Source: Arthrobacter liuii (GTDB taxonomy: Bacteria > Actinomycetota > Actinomycetes > Actinomycetales > Micrococcaceae). Taken from it: 64,000 bases of DNA. Shown here piece by piece: positions 27,642 through 35,603 of the stretch. Each line of letters starts with the position of its first letter. Positions within the stretch are counted from its first letter, which is position 1. The notes beneath the pieces are model-generated. The model did not search any database. It worked only from the letters and a program-made list of their open reading frames with translations, and was not told the DNA's origin. The stretch spans positions 39,642 to 103,641 of the forward strand of contig NZ_BMFW01000014.1 of the NCBI RefSeq assembly GCF_014639275.1, written 5' to 3'. Made by a program: the position numbers and the translations under genes.

Positions 27642-27667
27642 CGCGCACTAAGAACGCGCACTAAGAA
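27642..27667 (+). repeat. 13-bp tandem duplication upstream of the J-domain gene
   Basis: CGCGCACTAAGAA occurs twice back to back (27642-27654 and 27655-27667), ending three bases before the AAGGAAG ribosome-binding site of the next gene. It lengthens the 5' leader by one unit and looks like a recent duplication. Confidence 0.93.
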
Positions 27668-27679
27668 AAGGAAGATTGC

Positions 27680-28627
27680 TTGACTGAGAGCAGCAGCTCC
27701 CACTACCAGGTCCTTCGAGTGGCAGTCACCGCCACCGAAAAGGAAATCAAGATGGCCTACCGGCGCGCGGCCAGGACGGCCCACCCGGACCACGGGGGCG
27801 ACGCCGCAACCTTCCGCCGCGTCACAGCTGCCTATGAGACCCTGATCGATCCGCAGCGCCGGAAAGCCTACGACCGCTCCTATGGCGCGGGTACAGTCCG
27901 GGACGCTTCGTCCGACGACGGCGCCCACTTTGACGCCCCGGCCGCGGGAAGCCGGGCCTCCGCCACCGTCCGCAGGCCAGGCAGCGCCAGGAACACCGCG
28001 GGCGACCCGCCCGTCTACGTGCCACCGTACGAGGGAGCCGGCACCGGAGTCCCGCTCATTCCCCTTGCGCAGGCACGCCAGCAGGTGCACGGGCTGCCCC
28101 GGAAACGGGGAATCTTCGGCGCCGAGGCACGCATCCAGCGCGAAATGCGCACCGTCCAGCTGCTGACCCGGCAAGTATTGCCGGGCATCCCGGCAGCACG
28201 GCTCATCAACGGACTCCAGTCGCCGGCGGACAACAGCCACATCGACCACGCGGTTCTTTCCGGCTATCGCCTGGCCCTGGTCAACTCGATGCTCCTGCCC
28301 AAGGGCGCCTACGCCTGGGACGGGAGGACACTCAACCACGGCGGCCGCGCGGTGGCACCTCCGCAGCTCACCCGGGTGGTGTGGGCCATGCAGGAGATCT
28401 TCCCGGAGCTCAACGTCACGGGCTGGACTGTCGTGCACAGCCCGGAGGGCAACCTCCACGAGCCAGTGATCGACCATCACTACCGCTCCGCAGGCGCCCT
28501 GGAGACCGTCCAGATTGTCAACGCGGCGGGCCTGGTGCGCGGCCTCAAGGAATTCCTGGCGTCGGGCCCGGCACCCAATACCGTCAACGTCCCGGTCCTG
28601 GCCAGGCTGCTCCGCGGCATGCACTGA
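27680..28627 (+). CDS. J-domain (DnaJ-like) protein
   Basis: 315 residues. The N-terminal J domain (SHYQVLRVAVTATEKEIKMAYRRAARTAHPDHGG) holds the HPD motif at 35-37, which stimulates Hsp70 ATPase activity. No Gly/Phe-rich or zinc-finger region follows. Instead there is a ~70-residue disordered linker and an unrelated C-terminal domain (LLTRQVLPGIPAARLINGLQSP, AMQEIFPELNVTGWTVVHS), so it is a specialised co-chaperone. The start is TTG at 27680, preceded by AAAGGAAG. Client and partner are unknown. Confidence 0.88.
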   Translation: MTESSSSHYQVLRVAVTATEKEIKMAYRRAARTAHPDHGGDAATFRRVTAAYETLIDPQRRKAYDRSYGAGTVRDASSDDGAHFDAPAAGSRASATVRRPGSARNTAGDPPVYVPPYEGAGTGVPLIPLAQARQQVHGLPRKRGIFGAEARIQREMRTVQLLTRQVLPGIPAARLINGLQSPADNSHIDHAVLSGYRLALVNSMLLPKGAYAWDGRTLNHGGRAVAPPQLTRVVWAMQEIFPELNVTGWTVVHSPEGNLHEPVIDHHYRSAGALETVQIVNAAGLVRGLKEFLASGPAPNTVNVPVLARLLRGMH

Positions 28628-28648
28628 CGCGGTAGCTAGGATAGGAAG

Positions 28649-29116
28649 GTGTTCCGCATCCTTTTCCATGCCCCAGAAATCCCCGGCAATACCGGCAACG
28701 CCATCCGCCTGGCCGCCATCACCGGTGCGGAACTGCACCTCGTGGAACCCCTGGGCTTCGATTTCTCCGACGCGAAGCTGCGCCGGGCGGGGCTCGACTA
28801 CCATGACCTCGCCGTCGTCACCGTGCACAAGAGCATTGGGGACGCGTGGGAGCACCTCCTGCCCGAACGCGTCTACGCGTACACCTCGGACGGGACCACC
28901 AGCTATACGGACATTGCCTACCGCCCGGGCGATGTCCTGATGTTCGGCCGCGAATCAGTTGGCCTGCCCCCGGAACTGAAGACCGATCCGCACGTGACCG
29001 CCACGGTACGGCTGCCCATGCTGCCGGCCCTGCGTTCCCTGAACCTGGCAAATGCCGCCTCAATCGCCGTGTACGAGGCGTGGCGCCAGCAGGGTTTTGC
29101 CGGGGCCACGCTTTAG
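28649..29116 (+). CDS. trmL: tRNA (cytidine/uridine-34 2'-O)-methyltransferase TrmL-like (SPOUT)
   Basis: 155-residue SPOUT methyltransferase, the short TrmL form that methylates the ribose at wobble position 34 of some tRNAs for Leu. Family features: FRILFHAPEIPGNTGNAIRLAA at the N-terminus, LHLVEPLGFDFSDAKLRRAGLDY, the FGRESVGLP motif and the knot region LRSLNLANAASIAVYEAWRQ. The start is GTG at 28649, with GGAAG just before. It directly follows the J-domain gene (22 bases) and could share its transcript. Confidence 0.94.
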   Translation: MFRILFHAPEIPGNTGNAIRLAAITGAELHLVEPLGFDFSDAKLRRAGLDYHDLAVVTVHKSIGDAWEHLLPERVYAYTSDGTTSYTDIAYRPGDVLMFGRESVGLPPELKTDPHVTATVRLPMLPALRSLNLANAASIAVYEAWRQQGFAGATL

Positions 29117-29234
29117 GACGCCAACGTAGGGCCGCAACTGCTGCCCGGGCAAATTCCCTGTCCGGCGACCCATCCACCCCGTCCCCGGCGCCGAATGGCT
29201 TCTGAAGGCATTCAAGCGGAGCAAGGAGCGGCAG

Positions 29235-29936
29235 GTGACACTACTGGAAGCGGGTTCCAGGCATCACAGCCGCAGCCCGGACGTCAGTGCTGAGGATTCG
29301 CTGCCCGGAGACTTATGCTTGGACGTAATGGAAACTCCCAACGCGCCGAATTCCGAGGGGTCCGCCGCGGTGACCGACCCACCTGCTGACCTCAGCCAAC
29401 GTCTCTCGGTCCTGCTGGCGGGCATTGCCCGCGGGGACCAGGCGGCGTTCGCCGAGTTCTACCAGCTCACGTCCCGCAGGGTCTTCGGTATGGCCCGCCG
29501 CGTCCTGATCGATCCCGAACTCAGCGAAGACACCACGCAGGAAGTCTTCCTGCAGGTCTGGCAAAACGCGGCGAAGTTCGATCCGCAGGCAGGGAGCCCG
29601 CTCTCCTGGCTGATGACCATCTCGCACCGCCGGGCAGTGGACAAGGTCCGGTCGTCGCAGTCCTCCACGGACCGGGAAGCGAAATATGGGGCCAGCACGC
29701 AGGACATCGACCATGACAGCGTTTCTGACGAGGTGGGCAGCCGGTTGGAGGCTGAGGCGGTGGTCCGCTGCCTGGGGACGCTGACCGAAACACAGCAGGA
29801 ATCCGTGCGCCTGGCCTACTACGGCGGCCTCACCTACCGGGAAGTCGCAGAACGGCTGAATGCAGCAGTGCCCACCATCAAGTCCCGCATCCGCGATGGA
29901 CTGATCCGATTGAAGACCTGTTTGGGGGTGAGTTGA
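29235..29936 (+). CDS. sigK: ECF sigma factor, SigK type
   Basis: 233 residues as called. Region 2 (FAEFYQLTSRRVFGMARRVLIDPELSEDTTQEVFLQVWQ) and region 4 (LTETQQESVRLAYYGGLTYREVAERLNAAVPTIKSRIRDGLIRLK) are clear. The following gene encodes an RskA-type anti-sigma factor, the pairing that defines SigK in actinobacteria. GTG at 29235 follows AAGGAGCGGCAG, while an internal ATG at 29328 would give 202 aa, nearer to the mycobacterial length; the first 31 residues are therefore uncertain. Its activity is expected to be released by regulated proteolysis of RskA at the membrane. Confidence 0.92.
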   Translation: MTLLEAGSRHHSRSPDVSAEDSLPGDLCLDVMETPNAPNSEGSAAVTDPPADLSQRLSVLLAGIARGDQAAFAEFYQLTSRRVFGMARRVLIDPELSEDTTQEVFLQVWQNAAKFDPQAGSPLSWLMTISHRRAVDKVRSSQSSTDREAKYGASTQDIDHDSVSDEVGSRLEAEAVVRCLGTLTETQQESVRLAYYGGLTYREVAERLNAAVPTIKSRIRDGLIRLKTCLGVS

Positions 29937-29937
29937 G

Positions 29938-30822
29938 ATGAGCGAAATGGATGAAGGCCGCAACGGCCAATCCGGTCCCTTTGGTGACACTGTCGCCATG
30001 GATCTTGCGGCAGGCCGTGCCGTCGACCTCGCCGAGCTCTACGCCCTGGATGCGGTCACGGAACAGGAACGCGAGGCCATCGACCGCTATATCACCACAG
30101 CCCCCGAGGCAGAACGCCTGGCATTCCTGGCGCGCGTCCGGCAGTCGCGGGACGTGCTGGCCCGCACTTTCCGGGTGGAGGAGGAACCGCCGTCGGACCT
30201 GTTCGAGCGGATCGTCGCCCAGCTTCCCGACCCGCTACCCCGGCAGGAGGGAACCCCGGGTGGAGACGCGCCGGCGCCGGCCGGGAGCACGGCACCGCCT
30301 TCCCAGCAGGGCACTCCTGGGCTGGAAACCCCTGATGAGCTGGCGCAGGCCCGCAAGCGCCGCGAGCAACGGCGCGGTCCCTCCGGGACCCGGCGGTGGC
30401 TGATCGGAGTGGCAGCAGCAGCAGCGATCGCCCTGGGCGGTGTGGGCGTGGGTGCCTACATGGCCGACCAGAACGATCCCGTTAACCAGGTGGCAAGGGC
30501 CAGCGACCTGCGCGAGGCCTCCGTGAACGTGGTGGGCGGCGGCAAGGCCACCCTCCTGATTTCCGCGTCCGAGGACGCGGCCGTGGTGAAGATGAGCGAC
30601 GTGCCCGCTCCCCCCGCGGGCAAGGTCTACCAGATGTGGCTGATCCCCAAGGACGGCTCCGCGCCCGTATCGCAGGGGTTGATGGACGAGCAGGCCCTCT
30701 CCAAGCCTGCCGTGGTCCAGGGCATCCACTCCGCCGCCTCACTCGGAATCACTGTTGAGCCGACGGGCGGCTCCAAGGCGCCAACGCTGCCCACCGTGGC
30801 CGCGGCCACGCTCGGAGCCTGA
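29938..30822 (+). CDS. rskA: Anti-sigma-K factor RskA family protein
   Basis: 294 residues. The N-terminal cytoplasmic anti-sigma domain (LAELYALDAVTEQEREAIDRYI through SDLFERIVAQLPDPL) is followed by a ~60-residue Pro/Gly-rich linker, one transmembrane helix (RRWLIGVAAAAAIALGGVGVGAY), and the extracellular RskA domain (VNVVGGGKATLLISASEDAAVVKMSDVPAPPAGKVYQMWLIPKDG). No zinc-binding His-x3-Cys-x2-Cys is seen, consistent with the RskA type. The start lies two bases after the sigK stop, so they are co-translated. It holds SigK inactive at the membrane. Confidence 0.94.
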   Translation: MSEMDEGRNGQSGPFGDTVAMDLAAGRAVDLAELYALDAVTEQEREAIDRYITTAPEAERLAFLARVRQSRDVLARTFRVEEEPPSDLFERIVAQLPDPLPRQEGTPGGDAPAPAGSTAPPSQQGTPGLETPDELAQARKRREQRRGPSGTRRWLIGVAAAAAIALGGVGVGAYMADQNDPVNQVARASDLREASVNVVGGGKATLLISASEDAAVVKMSDVPAPPAGKVYQMWLIPKDGSAPVSQGLMDEQALSKPAVVQGIHSAASLGITVEPTGGSKAPTLPTVAAATLGA

Positions 30823-30857
30823 TCCGGCACGCCGCCCACCACCGGCAAGCAAACGGC

Positions 30858-30905
30858 AAAAGCGCCCCCGGTTCCTTCCTGGCGAAGGATCCCGCGGGCG
30901 CTTTT
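30858..30905. terminator. Bidirectional terminator between rskA and the PIG-L gene
   Basis: AAAAGCGCCC at 30858 pairs with GGGCGCTTTT ending at 30905; inside it a second stem (GGTTCCTTC with GAAGGATCC, one mismatch, loop CTGGC) forms. A-tract and T-tract flank the stem, so it can terminate the rskA transcript and, on the other strand, the PIG-L/etf transcript. Confidence 0.82.
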
Positions 30906-30929
30906 CCGCGCATAAAACCGGCGTCCGCG

Positions 30930-31709
30930 CTAGAACCCCGCGATCGTCCCGGGACCGTTCACTGCCACCACGTGGAAGGCTTCCGCACTGCGCCCGTCCG
31001 GCAGTGCTGCCCTGGCGGCGTTGAGCCGCATCCCCTGGCGGACGGTGGCTTCCATGGCGGCCACGTCAGGGTGCTGGCTGACATGGACATGGATGGCGGC
31101 CAGCTTGGCGTCCACCTGCGCGGTGACGTCCACAAAGTGGTTTTCGCGTTCCTCCGGTCCCGCGTACAGCCACAGCCACGGGAGTTTGTAGGCTTCCAGT
31201 CCGGACTCTGCCAAGTCGGGATAGGCAAACGGGTTTTCGAGCGCCGGATAGACGGCGCGGGTCACCGCCTCCCCCACGGCCAGGTGGTCGGGGTGGCTTT
31301 TTTGGATCCGCTGCCAGTTCCGTTCCGGATGCATGGCAAGGACGACGTCGGGGCGGATGTGGCGGATCAGCCGCACCACTTCCTTCATCACCTCGTGCGA
31401 CGGCTCGAGGTACCCGTCCCGCTGGTGCAAATAGTGGATGTCGGTGACGCCTACCAGACCGGCGGCGCGGCGCTGCTCGGCGTCGCGCATGGCGATGATG
31501 TCCGCGCGGTGGGCCGGGTCGAAACCGCCCGCGTCGCCGTCGGTCATGATGCAGTAGCTCACCTGCACGCCTGCCGCCGTCCAGCCGGCGATGGTGCCGG
31601 CAGCGCCGAAGTCTATGTCGTCAGGGTGGGCCGCAAAACAGAGCACCCGCCCAACCCGGTGCATGTCCGGGTTGAACGGGCTCCGTGCCTGCCCGTGCGA
31701 GGCAGTCAA
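30930..31709 (-). CDS. PIG-L family deacetylase (LmbE-like)
   Basis: 259 residues as called. Zinc-dependent N-acetylglucosaminyl deacetylase-like fold: metal motif FAAHPDDIDFGAAGTIAGW near the N-terminus and the later His in KSHPDHLAVGEAVTRAVYP. The family includes MshB (mycothiol synthesis) and lipid or antibiotic deacetylases; the substrate here is not evident. The TTG at 31709 is just past the etfA stop and has AAAAGG upstream; an ATG at 31664 is the alternative. Its location right after etfB-etfA suggests co-transcription, an arrangement common in this lineage but of unknown meaning. Confidence 0.85.
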   Translation of the reverse strand: MTASHGQARSPFNPDMHRVGRVLCFAAHPDDIDFGAAGTIAGWTAAGVQVSYCIMTDGDAGGFDPAHRADIIAMRDAEQRRAAGLVGVTDIHYLHQRDGYLEPSHEVMKEVVRLIRHIRPDVVLAMHPERNWQRIQKSHPDHLAVGEAVTRAVYPALENPFAYPDLAESGLEAYKLPWLWLYAGPEERENHFVDVTAQVDAKLAAIHVHVSQHPDVAAMEATVRQGMRLNAARAALPDGRSAEAFHVVAVNGPGTIAGF

Positions 31710-31713
31710 AGAA

Positions 31714-32661
31714 TCAGCCTTTTCGCTTCTTGATCTCGGCCGCGGCCTGCGGCAGGACATCGAAGACGTCGCCGATGATGCCGAAATCCGCAATCTCGAA
31801 AACCGGGGATTCGGCATCCTTGTTGACCGCCACGATCACCTTGGACGTCTGCATGCCGGCCTTCTGCTGGATGGCACCGGAGATCCCCGCGGAAATGTAC
31901 AGCTGCGGGGAGACCGTCTTGCCGGTCTGCCCCACCTGGGCGTCGTGGCTGATCCATCCGGCGTCCGTGGCGGCACGGGAGGCACCCACGGCAGCGCCGA
32001 GGGCATCCGCCAGCTCTTCGACGGGACCAAAGTCGCCGTCCATGCCGCGTCCGCCGGCCACCACGATGCGGGCGTCCGTGAGGTCGGGCCTGCCGCTGGC
32101 GACCTTCTGCTCCCGGGCGGTGATGCGCGCGGTTGCGCCGACGGCAGGAACCTCCACGGTTGTGGCCTGGGGCGTGGTCGCGGCAGGTGCCGGTACCGGG
32201 GTGACGTTGTTTGCCTTGAGGGTCAACACGGAAACCGGGGTGGTTGCCTTGCACGCAGTGTTGTAGGAGCCGGCCAGGACCGATTTGTGCGCGGTTCCGT
32301 CCGGATCCACGGCGACGACGTCGGTAATGACGCCGGCGCTCAGCCGGATGCCCAGCCGCGCGGCGATCTCCTTGCCTTCCGGCGAGTTGTCCAGCAGGAC
32401 GATGTTGGCACCGGTGGCTTCGGCGGCGGCGGCCAGGTAGGCGGCTTTGGGTGCCACCAGGAAGTCATCCAGGTCCTGGGCCGAGGGCCGCACGATGCTG
32501 CCCACGCCGTATTCGGCGAAGGTTGCCGCGGCGCCGTCGGAAAGGTCTCCGTTGAGCGCCACGGTGCTTTCGCCCAGGGAACGGGCCAGGGTCAGCAGCT
32601 CAAGGCTGCTCTTCTTGAGCGACGCGCCCGGGTTGTCGATGAATACGAGTACTTTTGCCAT
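31714..32661 (-). CDS. etfA: Electron transfer flavoprotein alpha subunit
   Basis: 315-residue FAD-binding subunit of ETF, which passes electrons from acyl-CoA dehydrogenases and similar flavoenzymes to the respiratory chain. The N-terminal domain starts MAKVLVFIDNPGASLKKSSLELL. The C-terminal FAD domain has VVAGGRGM, YISAGISGAIQQKAGMQTSK and FEIADFGIIGDVFDVLPQ. The ATG at 32661 has AGAGGG upstream and overlaps nothing; the open frame to 32706 runs into etfB. It forms an operon with etfB upstream (14-base gap) and matches the fixA-fixB order of mycobacteria. Confidence 0.96.
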   Translation of the reverse strand: MAKVLVFIDNPGASLKKSSLELLTLARSLGESTVALNGDLSDGAAATFAEYGVGSIVRPSAQDLDDFLVAPKAAYLAAAAEATGANIVLLDNSPEGKEIAARLGIRLSAGVITDVVAVDPDGTAHKSVLAGSYNTACKATTPVSVLTLKANNVTPVPAPAATTPQATTVEVPAVGATARITAREQKVASGRPDLTDARIVVAGGRGMDGDFGPVEELADALGAAVGASRAATDAGWISHDAQVGQTGKTVSPQLYISAGISGAIQQKAGMQTSKVIVAVNKDAESPVFEIADFGIIGDVFDVLPQAAAEIKKRKG

Positions 32662-32674
32662 GTCGATGTCCCTC

Positions 32675-33466
32675 TTAGAGCAGCTTCTGGGCGGCCAGGA
32701 AGTCAACCAGCTTGATGCCGGCGTCGCCCTCGTCGGTGATGATGGTGCCTGCAGTCCTGGGCGGCCGCTGTTCGGCGGTGGTCACGGTGGTCCAGGAACC
32801 CGCGAAGCCCACCTGCGCGGGGTCCACGCCGATATCGGCAAGGGACAGCGTAGTGATGCTCTTGCGCTTGGCCGCAATGATTCCCTTGAAGTTGGGGTAC
32901 CGGGGCTCGTTGATCTGGTCCGTGACGGACACGACGGCAGGCAGCGGCGCCTCTACCGTTTCCGAGGAAGTGTCGGCGTCGCGGCGGGCCGTCAGCCGGC
33001 CGCCGTCGACCTCCAGCGTGGAAGCAAAGGTCACCTGCGGCAGCCCAAGCCGCTCGGCCAGCTGAGCCGGAACAAGCGAGGTTTCGCCGTCGGTGGAGGC
33101 CATGCCGGTGATGACCAGGTCCACGTCGCCCAGGTGCCGCACCGCGGCCGCGAGCGCAAGCGAGGTGGCTGCGGCATCCGAGCCCGCCAAGGCGTCGTCC
33201 GTCAGGTGCACGCCTTCGGTGGCACCCATCTGCAGGGACTTCTTGACGGCGTTGACGGCTCCGGCTGGGCCCATGCTGAGGGCGATGACCTGGTTGCCGG
33301 CCTTGCTTCCACCCCGCGCCTCGGCCAGCTGCAGCGCTGCCTCCAGGGCGTATTCGTCAAGCTCGGACAGAATGCTTTCGTCGCGGTCCGCGGTGTTGCC
33401 CTCCCCGTTCAGGTGACGGTCGAATTGGGCGTCCGGTACATGTTTGACCAGGACTACGATCTTCAA
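32675..33466 (-). CDS. etfB: Electron transfer flavoprotein beta subunit
   Basis: 263-residue beta subunit that binds AMP and docks dehydrogenase partners. Start sequence KIVVLVKHVPDAQFDRHLNG, the ADRDESILSELDEYALEAAL region, VDLVITGMASTDGETSLVPAQLAERLGLPQVTFAS, and the C-terminal AKRKSITTLSLADIGVD are all characteristic. The best start is TTG at 33466, preceded by GGAAGAG; the frame runs open to 33499 but those residues are not conserved. First gene of the etfB-etfA-(PIG-L) transcript on the minus strand. Confidence 0.95.
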   Translation of the reverse strand: MKIVVLVKHVPDAQFDRHLNGEGNTADRDESILSELDEYALEAALQLAEARGGSKAGNQVIALSMGPAGAVNAVKKSLQMGATEGVHLTDDALAGSDAAATSLALAAAVRHLGDVDLVITGMASTDGETSLVPAQLAERLGLPQVTFASTLEVDGGRLTARRDADTSSETVEAPLPAVVSVTDQINEPRYPNFKGIIAAKRKSITTLSLADIGVDPAQVGFAGSWTTVTTAEQRPPRTAGTIITDEGDAGIKLVDFLAAQKLL

Positions 33467-33633
33467 TGTCTCTTCCACTGTTTTACAGCAGCCTTCCATG
33501 CTTGTGGACAGCCAGCCGGGTGGGTCATGGCCGCGGAATGCCCGGCTGGCGGGTAGCTCCTAGCTAACCATATCGGCGCGTCCCAGCGTCCTCTTCCGTT
33601 AACCCCTGTGTCAGCGCTTCCCCCGGGAACCAC

Positions 33634-33679
33634 ATGACGACGGCGCCGCCCCCTCGGTTGGGGACGCCGCCGTCGTCAT
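33634..33679. terminator. Long hairpin downstream of the HtrA-like gene
   Basis: ATGACGACGGCG at 33634 pairs with CGCCGTCGTCAT-type sequence ending at 33679, and an inner CCCC/GGGG continues the stem with small mismatches. It lies about 30 bases after the stop of the htrA-like gene on the minus strand, upstream of etfB. No T-run, so efficiency is uncertain. Confidence 0.6.
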
Positions 33680-33710
33680 TGCTGCCGTTCGTCAGCCGGG
33701 CTGGACCGCG

Positions 33711-35321
33711 TCAGCTCGCAGCGGCGCCCAGCGCGACATCGAACGTCTGCTCCTTGCCGCCGCGCTGGACGGTGATCTTTACGTTGGATCCTGCGGGCTG
33801 TTCGCGCACCGCCGCCGTCAACTGGTTCGGTTCGCCGATGGTGAGGTCGTTGAACTTAGTGATGACGTCACCGACCTTGATGCCGGCCTTTCCTGCTGCC
33901 GAATTGGCATCAACGGTGGCCACGTCGGCTCCCACCGAGAATTCGGAGGCTGCGCCCGAAGTGGTCTTTGCCTTGACGCTGACGCCGAGCTGGCCGTGGG
34001 AGGCCTTGCCGCCGTCGATGATTTCCTGGGCCACGCGCTTGGCGTTGTTGATCGGGATGCTGAACCCGACGCCGATGTTGCCGCTTTGGGACGTTGAGGT
34101 GCCGGATCCGGCGGACGCGATGGCCACGTTCACACCAATGATCTCACCCTTGCTGTTCACCAGGGCGCCGCCGGAGTTGCCGGGGTTGATGGCGGCGTCG
34201 GTCTGGATCACGTTGATGGCGATGGAACCCTCACTCGAGTTCTGCTGGCTCTGCCCGCCGCCGGGAGGGGCGAACTGGAATCCCTGGTCGCCGCCCTGGC
34301 TGTTGTCGCCGCCCTTTGGCGCCGCTGACGATGCCACGCTGATGGTGCGGTTGAGGGTGGACACGATGCCGTCCGTGACGGTCCCGGTCAGGCCCAGCGG
34401 GGAACCGATGGCGATGGCGGTGTCCCCCACGTTGAGCTTGGAGGAGTCACCGAGCGTGGCGGGGGTCAGGCTCGAGGTGTCGTCCACCTTGATGACGGCG
34501 AGGTCGGACAGGGGGTCGGTGCCAACCAGCTTTGCGGGCAGGACCTTTCCGTCGCTGGTGCGGATTTCAAGGGTGGCGTTGGCAGTCTGGCCGTCGAGGG
34601 TCACTACGTGCGTGTTGGTCAGGATGTGCCCCTGGTCGTCAAGGACAATGCCGGATCCGGTGCCCCCGGAGCTGCCGCTAGTGGCACTGATGGTGACCAC
34701 GCTGGGCGAGGCCTTCACGGCAGCCGCGGTGATGGCGTTGACGTCGTCCTTGTTGTTGACGATGACCGTGCCGGGCTGGCTGTTGCTGCCTACCCTTGAC
34801 GTGCTGGACCCGGTGTTTCCAAACAGTTCGCCGGCACCAACCGTAGCCACTCCGCCGCCGACCAGGCCTGCCGCGAGGATGCTTGCAACCAGGGTGCCGA
34901 CGCCGAAGGTGGCCTTCCGACGCGGCGCATCCTTGGAGTTGGGGGCCAGGCCCACGCTCCCGTGCGACGTGCCGTTGGCTGCACCGTGCATGGGCTGGCC
35001 GTTCTCGTGCTGCTGCTGGCCGTAGTATCCGGACTGGCCGTAAAACGGCTGGCGCTGGGGATAAACGGGGCGTGGGGCGCCCGGCAGCTCCTGGGTGTGG
35101 TTGTCACGCATCTGCGGCTGGTCCAGCCGTTCTGTGTTGTTGTGCTGCTCCCCGGCGCTGTAGCCGCGTTCCTGTCCTGCGGCCCCACCCTCGTGCTGAG
35201 TGCCCGCCTGGCGGTCTCCGGGCTGTTGGGAGTCCTGCTGCGGGCCCTGCTGCTGCCAGGGGTTCCGGCTGCCCGCGTGGTTGTCCTCCGGGACCGGTCC
35301 AGGGGTTTGATTCTCAGTCAT
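33711..35321 (-). CDS. HtrA/DegP-like membrane serine protease (trypsin-like plus PDZ)
   Basis: 536 residues. A ~135-residue Gln/Pro/Gly/Asn-rich cytoplasmic region, a single transmembrane helix (about 140-160), then an S1C protease domain with triad His238 (ILTNTHVV), Asp273 (SDLAVIKVD) and Ser383 (NPGNSGGAL), and a C-terminal PDZ domain (GVSVKAKTTSG through DVITKFNDLTIGEPNQL). It degrades or refolds damaged exported proteins on the outer face of the membrane. The ATG at 35321 has AAAGGAAG five bases ahead. Divergently transcribed from the TPM/pspA genes, also envelope-stress functions. Confidence 0.95.
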   Translation of the reverse strand: MTENQTPGPVPEDNHAGSRNPWQQQGPQQDSQQPGDRQAGTQHEGGAAGQERGYSAGEQHNNTERLDQPQMRDNHTQELPGAPRPVYPQRQPFYGQSGYYGQQQHENGQPMHGAANGTSHGSVGLAPNSKDAPRRKATFGVGTLVASILAAGLVGGGVATVGAGELFGNTGSSTSRVGSNSQPGTVIVNNKDDVNAITAAAVKASPSVVTISATSGSSGGTGSGIVLDDQGHILTNTHVVTLDGQTANATLEIRTSDGKVLPAKLVGTDPLSDLAVIKVDDTSSLTPATLGDSSKLNVGDTAIAIGSPLGLTGTVTDGIVSTLNRTISVASSAAPKGGDNSQGGDQGFQFAPPGGGQSQQNSSEGSIAINVIQTDAAINPGNSGGALVNSKGEIIGVNVAIASAGSGTSTSQSGNIGVGFSIPINNAKRVAQEIIDGGKASHGQLGVSVKAKTTSGAASEFSVGADVATVDANSAAGKAGIKVGDVITKFNDLTIGEPNQLTAAVREQPAGSNVKITVQRGGKEQTFDVALGAAAS

Positions 35322-35464
35322 GGGACTTCCTTTCATCCTCGTCTGCCATTAACTATGAACCGTCGCGCTGGAACAAGCTCGGATGTTTGCTGAGAGCTTC
35401 CTGAATGCTTCGCCGATGGCTGGCATCCCCGTAAGGCGTTTCGCTGGCGGCATATTCGGCCGCA

Positions 35465-35493
35465 TGGACTGGGTGTGGGGTGCACCATAGAAT
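35465..35493 (+). promoter_or_regulatory. Candidate promoter for the TPM-domain gene
   Basis: TGGACT, 17 bases, TAGAAT: a moderate -35 and a good -10 match, about 110 bases upstream of the start at 35604, in the divergent spacer with the htrA-like gene. The rest of the 282-base spacer shows no ORF or hairpin of note. Confidence 0.4.
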
Positions 35494-35603
35494 CAAGATG
35501 AATTGCCACAGCGACCTGCGGCTTCACACCAAGCGTGGGGGCGCTGCTGGATTCGACGACTGATTCGTCCCGAATCGGTGTCATGCGTGCTGAAGGGTTG
35601 CAC

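Noticed and set aside
27524..28855. 443-codon minus-strand frame opposite the J-domain gene
   Set aside because: Antisense shadow of a gene with an HPD motif; it also covers the trmL start and has no recognisable domain.
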